A stretch of 8,105 bases of DNA. It comes from an uncultured Clostridium sp. (GTDB lineage Bacteria > Bacillota > Clostridia > TANB77 > CAG-508). Below the pieces are notes generated by a model. It saw nothing but the letters and a program-made list of their open reading frames with translations. It was not told the origin of the DNA and ran no database searches. How positions within the stretch are numbered: the stretch's first letter is position 1; each line of letters starts with the position of its first letter. This document shows, in pieces, positions 1 through 4,882 of the stretch. The stretch covers positions 1 to 8,105 of the forward strand of contig CABQAZ010000041.1 in NCBI GenBank assembly GCA_902462295.1, written 5' to 3'. A program made the translations under genes and the position numbers.

Positions 1-56
1 TTTCAAAAAATTTATTATATTATCGGATTATTTTCCGAAACTTCTTGACACTAATA
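1..56. repeat. Left copy of 56-bp perfect inverted repeat
   Basis: The first 56 bases are the exact reverse complement of 8050-8105, and identity stops at base 57. The repeat contains a small stem-loop (TCGGA at 23-27, TCCGA at 34-38, 6-base loop). It also has a TTGACA at 46-51 pointing inward, but no suitable -10 follows. Because the repeat lies exactly at the window edge it may be only part of a longer element. It could be the end of an insertion sequence present in opposite orientation on both sides, or the arms of an invertible segment. I do not recognise the sequence as a known IS end. Confidence 0.9.
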
Positions 57-124
57 AAACTCTAGGTGGCGAATTAATAATTATTAAATAAGTAATGCTT
101 ATAATAACAATCTTAAATATTAAT

Positions 125-153
125 TTTACAAAACATATAAAGCGATGTATAAT
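125..153 (+). promoter_or_regulatory. Promoter for the 207-2160 gene pair
   Basis: A TTTACA -35 (125-130) and a consensus TATAAT -10 (148-153) are separated by exactly 17 bases. Transcription would start near 160, about 45 bases before the ATG at 207. Confidence 0.7.
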
Positions 154-158
154 TAAAA

Positions 159-187
159 TGTAAGGCAATATTTTATTAAACCTTACA
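159..187 (+). promoter_or_regulatory. Leader inverted repeat (stem-loop or operator)
   Basis: TGTAAGG (159-165) and CCTTACA (181-187) form a perfect 7-bp inverted repeat with a 15-base AT-rich spacer. It lies at the predicted transcription start and ends 5 bases before the AGGAGG at 192-197. It could be a 5'-end stabilising hairpin, a site that controls access to the ribosome binding site, or a repressor operator. The sequence does not distinguish these. Confidence 0.45.
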
Positions 188-206
188 ATATAGGAGGTTG
201 ATTTTT

Positions 207-1889
207 ATGTCAAAGAAAAAAATAACATTAGAAGAAGCAAAAAGAATATTAGATTCAGATAAAATATTTTATAATGGTAATAGCAAGTTTAATGTGGTAG
301 ATGTAGGAAAATATCATTCTGGAATTACAATTGAAGTTCCACAGGAATGGAATGTAGATAAAAGAAGAAGACCTGAAAATCCTATAAACTATATAACTGC
401 TAAAGAATTAACTGATGGAATGAATATAGACTTTGATGGAGATGCTAGTATTTTATTAGGAAGATATCGTTTAAGCAAAAATGGACGTCCTGTTTTTGAA
501 TTAACAGAGCCAACAAAAGCGAAAGATACATTAATAAGAGTAGGCTGGGGTGGTGCTTTTGATAAAAGTCGAGGACAAGATAAAGATTATGCTAAAGAAG
601 TTGGTGCTACATTTTTTACAAGAAGATCAAGTAATGGTAGAGGTGCTGGTAACGACTATTGGATATTGCCTGTAGACTTTGTGAAAGATATGGAACCAAG
701 AGATGTTTCTGGAATATTAGCAAATATTGAACAAAAAGAAAATATGAGAATTTCTGAAATAGATGATTATATAAGAAAAGAAGATTTAGAAATAAAGAAT
801 TCAGTTGAAAATAGGGATAGAGTACTTAATGAAATTCTACCAATTATTCAAAATATTCAAACATTAAATCCTGATTTTGTATATAAAGTGAATTCAGATA
901 GTTTTGAATATAAAGCAAGTAAATATAGAGGTATTAGCACTGAAAGTAGGTATACAGATGATTTAATTAGTAAAATATCAGGGGAATTGGAAAAATTGCA
1001 AAATGAGAAAATTGCAAGAGATACATATAAACCAATGTATCAAGAAATGGAAGATACTCTAAATATGTTAGATGTTTCTATAAGTTATAATGATACAGAG
1101 GTTTTATTGAGTGCTCCAACATCATATTTTAGGTATAGAACTTATGGATATTCTTCTGAGGAATATAATTCGTTTATAAATGATGTAACAGAATATCAAG
1201 AGAAAATAGCTAAAGAACAAGAAGAAATACGTAGAAAGGCAGAAGAATTGAGAAGAGAGACAGAATTAAAAATAAGAAAAGATGAAGCTAAAGAAATGAA
1301 GTATCCAGAAAAGTTTGAGTTTTGGAATAGACTTGGTGGGGCAGCTGCTTTAGGTCATGCATATGTTATAGAAAGTGATGGGACTATAAGAGAACCAGAC
1401 TATAACAATTTATTTAATAATAAGCATAGATATAGAGTTCCAGATTGGAAGAATATGGCTGATGGGACTCAAGGATATACGCAAATATTACCTGGAGAAA
1501 TAATTGTATCATATACAAAAAAATGTACAGCATTTCCATATATTTTTAATGTAGAATGGGCAGATGATGAAATAACGGAGCCTCAATTAGAAGTTATTTG
1601 TAATATGTTAGCAGAAAAGTCAAAATTTGCAGAAAGTACAGATGGACAAGAAATTACAGATGTTGAACAATGGGTTACAAATGCTGTAAAAGCAAAAGCT
1701 ATGGAATGCAAAAAGCAATTAATTATAAAACAACAAGATCAAAATGAATCTTTTGCTCAAGAAATTACAGATTTAGCTAAAGAAAAAGCTACTGCAAAAG
1801 ATAGAGATACTAAGGCTGAACAATTAGAAAAAGAATATCAAGGTCAGCTAAAAGGAAAGATGAATCAACAATCTTTGGGGGATGATTAA
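207..1889 (+). CDS. Hypothetical protein, 560 aa, coiled-coil containing
   Basis: I do not recognise this protein. The ATG at 207 is chosen because AGGAGG (192-197) lies 9 bases upstream; a TTG in the same frame at 198 directly abuts that site. The product is soluble and highly charged, with no signal peptide or membrane segment. The N-terminal part (about 1-160) is rich in Gly and aromatic residues, including RVGWGGAFDK at 111-120 and RRSSNGRGAGNDYW at 139-152. A helical charged middle follows, with a strong coiled coil at about 328-366. A compact C-terminal region (about 370-500) includes FWNRLGGAAALGHAYV at 372-387 and NVEWADD at 448-454, and the tail (505-560) is Lys/Glu/Gln-rich. No catalytic motif of a known nuclease, ATPase or kinase is evident. 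It forms a two-gene unit with the 89-aa gene one base downstream and sits beside a repeat boundary and a toxin-antitoxin-like module, which suggests accessory DNA. Confidence 0.9.
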   Translation: MSKKKITLEEAKRILDSDKIFYNGNSKFNVVDVGKYHSGITIEVPQEWNVDKRRRPENPINYITAKELTDGMNIDFDGDASILLGRYRLSKNGRPVFELTEPTKAKDTLIRVGWGGAFDKSRGQDKDYAKEVGATFFTRRSSNGRGAGNDYWILPVDFVKDMEPRDVSGILANIEQKENMRISEIDDYIRKEDLEIKNSVENRDRVLNEILPIIQNIQTLNPDFVYKVNSDSFEYKASKYRGISTESRYTDDLISKISGELEKLQNEKIARDTYKPMYQEMEDTLNMLDVSISYNDTEVLLSAPTSYFRYRTYGYSSEEYNSFINDVTEYQEKIAKEQEEIRRKAEELRRETELKIRKDEAKEMKYPEKFEFWNRLGGAAALGHAYVIESDGTIREPDYNNLFNNKHRYRVPDWKNMADGTQGYTQILPGEIIVSYTKKCTAFPYIFNVEWADDEITEPQLEVICNMLAEKSKFAESTDGQEITDVEQWVTNAVKAKAMECKKQLIIKQQDQNESFAQEITDLAKEKATAKDRDTKAEQLEKEYQGQLKGKMNQQSLGDD

Positions 1890-1890
1890 T

Positions 1891-2160
1891 ATGATTAGAG
1901 TGGATTTTTTAAAATCTATAAAAGTAGTTCCAGATAAAGATAAAGAAATGCTTTTGAAAGTTCAAGATGAAATAGAAAAAAATGGTATTACATCAGAGAA
2001 TGTTTTGGAGTTGACTAAAAATTTATCTGATAGTCAAAAAATACTACTTAAACAGTTATATATAGAACAAATAAAATGTTTAAATAATAGTATAGAAAAT
2101 CATAAGAAAAAAATACTTAAAATGAAAGCTGATGTGCAAGTGCTAAAGAAAATTAATTAG
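1891..2160 (+). CDS. Hypothetical small helical protein, 89 aa
   Basis: Function not recognised. The start at 1891 is chosen because a GGGGGATGA ribosome binding site lies just upstream, inside the end of the preceding gene; an in-frame ATG at 1882 has no room for one. Only one base separates it from the stop codon at 1887-1889, so the two genes are probably translationally coupled. The protein is Lys/Glu/Leu/Ile-rich and predicted almost wholly helical. Its C-terminal half (about 50-89) has heptad-like Leu/Ile spacing suggestive of a coiled coil, so it may bind the coiled coil of its partner. There are no cysteines apart from one near residue 63, and no membrane segment. No clear terminator follows; transcripts would run into the shared terminator at 2297-2331. 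Confidence 0.8.
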   Translation: MIRVDFLKSIKVVPDKDKEMLLKVQDEIEKNGITSENVLELTKNLSDSQKILLKQLYIEQIKCLNNSIENHKKKILKMKADVQVLKKIN

Positions 2161-2218
2161 AGTTTTGTGCCCTAATATATGAATAATTTTATAATTTTAG
2201 AATAAAATAAATAAGGTA

Positions 2219-2247
2219 TTGACTATGATACTAAAAAGTATTATAAT
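2219..2247 (+). promoter_or_regulatory. Strong promoter of the antitoxin-like small RNA
   Basis: TTGACT (2219-2224) and TATAAT (2242-2247) are spaced by exactly 17 bases. No open frame with a ribosome binding site follows; a terminator lies only about 50 bases beyond the predicted start (around 2254). This marks a short non-coding transcript. Confidence 0.8.
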
Positions 2248-2263
2248 TGATATAGCTTAAGCT

Positions 2264-2296
2264 AGTAATTTAAGAAATTCATTTGTGTAGATTCAC
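2264..2296. repeat. Direct repeat, copy A (in the small RNA)
   Basis: The blocks AGTAATTTAAGAAATT, CATTTGT and GATTCAC occur here and again in the same order and orientation at 2381-2416. The second copy has four extra T residues between the first and second blocks, and two bases instead of three between the second and third. Conservation of three blocks is unlikely to be chance and is what a trans-pairing antisense RNA needs. On the minus strand copy A reads as a short dead-end frame (ATG then 5 codons and a stop), consistent with a duplicated toxin start. Confidence 0.9.
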
Positions 2297-2331
2297 AAAA
2301 AATCCCTAGAGTGCAGTCTAGGGATTTTTTT
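2297..2331. terminator. Shared bidirectional terminator
   Basis: AAAAAATCCCTAGA (2297-2310) and TCTAGGGATTTTTT (from 2317) form a stem of about 14 bp around the 6-base loop GTGCAG. A-runs and T-runs on the two sides make it a terminator in both directions. It ends the plus-strand small RNA and the minus-strand peptide mRNA, whose stop codon is only a few bases away at 2335-2337. Confidence 0.9.
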
Positions 2332-2334
2332 GGT

Positions 2335-2403
2335 CTAATCATCAAATTCTTTTAATATATTAAGAATAATGATTAATGCAAGTAATTTAAGAAATTTTTT
2401 CAT
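2335..2403 (-). CDS. 22-aa hydrophobic peptide, candidate type I toxin
   Basis: The ATG on the minus strand (2401-2403) is preceded by AAAGGTGGTGA, one mismatch from the full anti-Shine-Dalgarno complement, with its last base 9 nt from the ATG. The 22-residue product begins MKKFLKLL, has a hydrophobic Leu/Ile core (about residues 4-17) and ends in the acidic LKEFDD. A Lys-rich start, single membrane-spanning or amphipathic helix and charged tail are typical of type I toxins and small membrane-active peptides. The Pro/Gly signature I associate with Fst peptides is absent. It has its own promoter, a structured leader and a convergent antisense RNA ending at the same terminator. The expected role is membrane damage when not repressed. 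A delta-lysin-like secreted peptide or a small membrane regulator is an alternative. Assignment rests on architecture, not homology. Confidence 0.7.
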   Translation of the reverse strand: MKKFLKLLALIIILNILKEFDD

Positions 2404-2416
2404 TTGTACGATTCAC
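2381..2416. repeat. Direct repeat, copy B (toxin translation start)
   Basis: Second copy of the three-block repeat described at 2264-2296. Read on the minus strand it covers the GTGA end of the ribosome binding site, the ATG and the first eight or so codons of the 22-aa peptide. This is the region an antisense RNA would need to mask to stop translation. Confidence 0.9.
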
Positions 2417-2442
2417 CACCTTTCTACCTTTAAGTGAAAGGC
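2413..2442 (-). promoter_or_regulatory. Structured 5' leader and RBS of the peptide mRNA
   Basis: The predicted mRNA begins at about 2442 with CCTTT (2441-2437), which pairs with AAAGG (2431-2427) across a 5-base loop. The same CCTTT can instead pair with the AAAGG inside the ribosome binding site (2423-2419), and TTCAC (2438-2434) can pair with GTGAA (2416-2412). These alternative foldings would allow the mRNA's own 5' end to restrain translation, as the upstream helix of fst RNA I does. The pairings are seen; their effect is inferred. Confidence 0.5.
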
Positions 2443-2448
2443 TTTTTT

Positions 2449-2477
2449 ATTATAAAGTATTTGACTCTAATTGCCTA
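2449..2477 (-). promoter_or_regulatory. Promoter of the 22-aa peptide mRNA
   Basis: On the minus strand a consensus TATAAT (2454-2449) lies 17 bases from TAGGCA (2477-2472), a 4/6 match to the -35 consensus. Transcription would start at about 2442, giving a leader near 39 nt and an mRNA near 146 nt. The weaker -35 than that of the antisense promoter fits excess antitoxin RNA over toxin mRNA. Confidence 0.65.
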
Positions 2478-2489
2478 GAGGTTTTTATA

Positions 2490-2526
2490 AAATAAAAAAA
2501 TACCAATGCCGTAAAGACATTGATAT
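2490..2526 (-). terminator. Terminator of tRNA-Lys
   Basis: On the minus strand ATATCAATGTC (2526-2516) pairs with GGCATTGGTAT (2510-2500) around a 5-base loop. This gives an 11-bp stem with two G-U pairs, followed by a seven-residue T-run. It begins ten bases beyond the tRNA 3' end. Confidence 0.85.
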
Positions 2527-2535
2527 TACTAAGTT

Positions 2536-2611
2536 TGGTGCACCATCTCGGAATCGAACCGAGGACCGCCAGATTAAGAGTCTGTTGCTCTACCAGCTGA
2601 GCTAATGGTGC
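2536..2611 (-). tRNA. tRNA-Lys (anticodon CTT)
   Basis: The minus strand folds as a complete tRNA with CCA encoded (2538-2536) and A as discriminator. The 7-bp acceptor stem is GCACCAT/ATGGTGC. The D arm contains AGCTCAGCTGGTAGAGC, and the T arm is CTCGG-TTCGATT-CCGAG. The anticodon loop is CTCTTAA, giving CTT (2578-2576), which reads AAG lysine codons. The first pair of the anticodon stem is an A-G mismatch; the rest pair normally. The gene is monocistronic, with its own promoter and terminator, and is divergent from the rpiB unit. Confidence 0.96.
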
Positions 2612-2631
2612 ATAACTTTATAACGATACTT

Positions 2632-2660
2632 ATTATAATACTAAAACTCTTAAATGTCAA
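2632..2660 (-). promoter_or_regulatory. Consensus promoter of tRNA-Lys
   Basis: On the minus strand a perfect TTGACA (2660-2655) and a perfect TATAAT (2637-2632) have a 17-base spacer. This is the strength expected of a stable RNA promoter. Transcription would start about 14 bases before the mature tRNA 5' end. Confidence 0.9.
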
Positions 2661-2680
2661 TATAAGTTTTATAAAAAATC

Positions 2681-2709
2681 TTGCACTTAGCAAGATATTA
2701 TGGTATATT
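2681..2709 (+). promoter_or_regulatory. Promoter of the rpiB-ppaC gene cluster
   Basis: TTGCAC (2681-2686) and TATATT (2704-2709) are separated by 17 bases. The -10 has an extended TGG (2701-2703). The expected transcript starts near 2716, about 28 bases before the rpiB ATG. It is divergent from the tRNA-Lys promoter, with about 20 bases between the two -35 elements. Confidence 0.75.
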
Positions 2710-2743
2710 AATAAAAGTAAACACAAGAAAGGATGTGGAGAAA

Positions 2744-3190
2744 ATGATAGCAATAGGGAGTGACCATGGAGGATATAAATTAAAAGAAGAAATAAAAAAA
2801 TATTTAGAAGAAAAAGAAATAGAATATACAGACTGTGGAACATTTAATGAAGAAAGTGTAGACTATCCAGAAATCGCAAAAACAGTAGCATTAGAAATTG
2901 AAAATAAAGAATGTGATAAAGGAATAGTAATATGTCGTTCAGGAATTGGAATGAGTATAGTAGCGAACAAATTTAAAGGAATAAGATGTGCAAAATGTAA
3001 CAATGAAGAAGAAGCAAAATTTTCAAGAATGCATAATAATGCAAATATATTAGCATTAGGAGCTGACTATATTGATACAAAAGAAGCTATAAAAATTGTT
3101 AGAATGTGGATTGCTACAGAATTTCAAGGCGGAAGACATGAAGAAAGGATAAAAATAATTAACGAAATAGAACAAGAAAATATGAAATAA
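2744..3190 (+). CDS. rpiB: Ribose-5-phosphate isomerase B (RpiB/LacAB family)
   Basis: RpiB interconverts ribose 5-phosphate and ribulose 5-phosphate in the non-oxidative pentose phosphate pathway, in the cytoplasm. The 148-aa product has normal length. It shows GSDHGG (5-10), SVDYPEIA (38-45), the active-site loop CRSGIGMSIVANK (64-76), the HNNAN loop (97-101) and FQGGRH (127-132) near the C-terminus. Cys64 matches the catalytic base. Most members I know have CGTGIG where this protein has CRSGIG, so Arg replaces Gly and Ser replaces the active-site Thr, and a related aldose-phosphate substrate is possible. The start at 2744 has AAAGGATG upstream and begins the domain cleanly; longer frames upstream would overlap the promoter. 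It is the first gene of a five-gene unit. Confidence 0.93.
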   Translation: MIAIGSDHGGYKLKEEIKKYLEEKEIEYTDCGTFNEESVDYPEIAKTVALEIENKECDKGIVICRSGIGMSIVANKFKGIRCAKCNNEEEAKFSRMHNNANILALGADYIDTKEAIKIVRMWIATEFQGGRHEERIKIINEIEQENMK

Positions 3191-3206
3191 TGGAGGCCTA
3201 ATTTAG

Positions 3207-4307
3207 ATGTGGGGAAATATAGCAATAGCATTTATTTTAGCATTTATAGTATCATTTATGGCAACACCATATACTATAAAAATAGCTAAAAAAATTGGTG
3301 CAGTAGATGTACCAAAAGACCAAAGAAGAATGCATACTAAAAAAATGCCTAAATTTGGAGGACCAGCAGTAATCCTAGGTTTTCTTGTATCAATGGCATA
3401 TTTGATAGTAGTAATGAGTATTGAGGGAAGTTTGGACTTGTTTTCAGAACAAGAATATGGAAAAAAACTTCTTGGAATATTATTTGGAATTTTAGCAATA
3501 GCAATTACAGGAATTTTGGATGATACCAAAACATTAAAATGGTGGCAACAATTATTAGGACAAGTTATAGCTGCTATAATAGTAGTATCATTTGGAACCA
3601 AAATAGAACATTTAGATATTCCATTTTTATATAGAATAGGTTTAAATAATATGTTTTCCACAATTATTACAATTGTGTGGATAGTTGGTGTAACAAATTC
3701 AATAAATTTAATAGATGGACTAGATGGATTATCGTCAGGTATATCATTAATATCATGTATATCATTATTAATAATATTTTTAATGAATGATTCACCTATG
3801 ATTGCTACTGTAATAGTAACAGCAATGAGTGGAGCTCTAGTTGGATTTTTACCTTTTAATTTTTCACCAGCAAAAACATTTATTGGAGATACAGGTTCGA
3901 ATTTTTTGGGATTTATGTTGGCTGTAGTATCAATATTAGGAGTAGCTAAAACATATACAGTAGCGGTAATCGTTTTACCAGTAATAGTTTTAGGATTACC
4001 AATATTTGATGTCTTATTTGCTATAGTTAGAAGAATTATAAAAGGTAAATCAATAAAAGCTGTATTTAAGCCTGATAAAGGACATTTACATCACAAGTTA
4101 GTAGAAAAAGGATTTACGCAAAAACAAGCTGTTTTAATTTTATATGGATTAAGTGCTTCACTTGGAATGTTTGCGATAGTTCTATTTGATAGTGGAATTT
4201 GGAAAGCTTTGTCATTTTTATTAATGATAATTGCAGCAGTAGCAATAGGGTATAGAAATTTTATAAAAGAAAAAGAAAGTAAACCTAAAATGATTGATAA
4301 TAAATAA
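3207..4307 (+). CDS. Undecaprenyl-phosphate sugar-1-phosphate transferase (TagO/WecA-like)
   Basis: Integral membrane enzyme of the MraY/WecA/TagO family. It transfers a sugar 1-phosphate, most likely GlcNAc-1-P from UDP-GlcNAc, to undecaprenyl phosphate, the first step in teichoic acid or other cell-surface glycan synthesis. The 366-aa protein has about ten or eleven hydrophobic segments. It carries the family motifs in order: DVPKDQRRMH...KFGG (34-52), the Mg-binding LDD (104-106), NLIDGLDGL (167-175), FIGDTGS (225-231) and HLHH (293-296). HLHH and the lack of an MraY-type pentapeptide loop favour TagO/WecA over MraY; the exact sugar cannot be read from sequence. The start has GGAGG (3192-3196) ten bases upstream and lies 16 bases after rpiB. 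The C-terminal tail is short and Lys-rich. Confidence 0.92.
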   Translation: MWGNIAIAFILAFIVSFMATPYTIKIAKKIGAVDVPKDQRRMHTKKMPKFGGPAVILGFLVSMAYLIVVMSIEGSLDLFSEQEYGKKLLGILFGILAIAITGILDDTKTLKWWQQLLGQVIAAIIVVSFGTKIEHLDIPFLYRIGLNNMFSTIITIVWIVGVTNSINLIDGLDGLSSGISLISCISLLIIFLMNDSPMIATVIVTAMSGALVGFLPFNFSPAKTFIGDTGSNFLGFMLAVVSILGVAKTYTVAVIVLPVIVLGLPIFDVLFAIVRRIIKGKSIKAVFKPDKGHLHHKLVEKGFTQKQAVLILYGLSASLGMFAIVLFDSGIWKALSFLLMIIAAVAIGYRNFIKEKESKPKMIDNK

Positions 4308-4319
4308 AAAGAGGAAAAA

Positions 4320-4856
4320 ATGAAGAAGAAGAAGAAAAATAAAAAAAAGAGCATGTTAAAAGAATTTAAAGAATTTGCATTAAAAGGAAATATAGTAGAT
4401 ATGGCAATAGGTGTTGTAATAGGTGGTGCTTTTCAAAAAATAGTTAATTCACTTGTAAATGATATAATAATGCCAGCTATATCAATATTGACTGGAAAAG
4501 TAGATTTTTCAGATATGGTATTAACAGTTGGAAATGCGTCAATTAAATATGGTAATTTTATAACTGCTGTTGTAGATTTCTTAATTATAGCATTTTCAAT
4601 TTTCTTAGTAGTTAAATATATGAATGAATTAAATAAAATAAAAGATATAAGTGAAGAGATGGCTGTTAAGTTTGATAAAAAAGGTAAAATAAAAAAACGA
4701 ATAAAAACAAAGAAAAAAGAGGAAGAAGTAAAAGAGCCAGAAACAAAAATATGTCCTTATTGCTTAACAGAAATTAAGTATCACGCTATAAAATGTCCAA
4801 ATTGTACTTCTGATTTAACTGAAAAAGAAAATGATTTAGTAGAAACAATTAAATAA
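4320..4856 (+). CDS. mscL: Large-conductance mechanosensitive channel with zinc ribbon
   Basis: MscL forms a homopentameric pore that opens under membrane tension and releases solutes on hypo-osmotic shock. The core is typical: MLKEFKEFALKGNIVDMAIG (12-31) leads into TM1 (about 26-50), with TM2 at about 81-103 and a short external loop. The 178-aa length exceeds the usual 120-150. After TM2 come a Lys/Glu-rich linker and a C-terminal zinc ribbon with CPYC (145-148) and CPNC (159-162), placed in the cytoplasm. The start at 4320 has GAGG (4311-4314) five bases upstream and adds a Lys-rich stretch (residues 2-10). The ATG at 4353 matches the family's usual N-terminus but has a poorer ribosome binding site, so the start is uncertain. 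It is 12 bases after the transferase gene. Confidence 0.93.
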   Translation: MKKKKKNKKKSMLKEFKEFALKGNIVDMAIGVVIGGAFQKIVNSLVNDIIMPAISILTGKVDFSDMVLTVGNASIKYGNFITAVVDFLIIAFSIFLVVKYMNELNKIKDISEEMAVKFDKKGKIKKRIKTKKKEEEVKEPETKICPYCLTEIKYHAIKCPNCTSDLTEKENDLVETIK

Positions 4857-4882
4857 CAAAATAAAAACAGGAAGGAGTAGAA

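Larger units (their letters stand above)
2254..2331 (+). ncRNA. Candidate antisense antitoxin RNA, about 78 nt
   Basis: The predicted transcript starts about 7 bases after the -10 and ends in the stem-loop with a U-run at 2297-2331. Its 5' end carries a short self-complementary AGCTTAAGCT (2254-2263). Its body (2264-2296) is a direct repeat of 2381-2416, the DNA that encodes the ribosome binding site, start codon and first codons of the convergent 22-aa peptide. The RNA can therefore pair with that mRNA at two places: over the translation start (blocks of 16, 7 and 7 bp) and over the shared terminator. By analogy with RNA II of the pAD1 par locus, it would block translation of the peptide. 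The transcription start is inferred from the promoter. Confidence 0.7.

Noticed and set aside
46..51. TTGACA inside the inverted repeat as an inward promoter
   Set aside because: No -10-like hexamer lies 16-18 bases downstream.
198..206. TTG start upstream of the 560-aa gene
   Set aside because: It directly abuts the AGGAGG site, leaving no spacer; the ATG at 207 has ideal spacing.
2265..2283. Second peptide gene in repeat copy A on the minus strand
   Set aside because: It reads ATG plus five codons and a stop, lies beyond the shared terminator of the minus-strand mRNA, and has no RBS as good as copy B.
2264..2416. CRISPR-like repeats
   Set aside because: There are only two copies, with unequal gaps, and no array; the repeat is explained by antisense pairing.
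2536..2560. attL/attR duplication of the tRNA-Lys 3' end
   Set aside because: I found no second copy of the tRNA 3' segment elsewhere in the window, so integration cannot be shown.
3203..3661. Long minus-strand open frame opposite the transferase gene
   Set aside because: It is the shadow of a strongly conserved membrane enzyme, with no RBS and low-complexity hydrophobic sequence.
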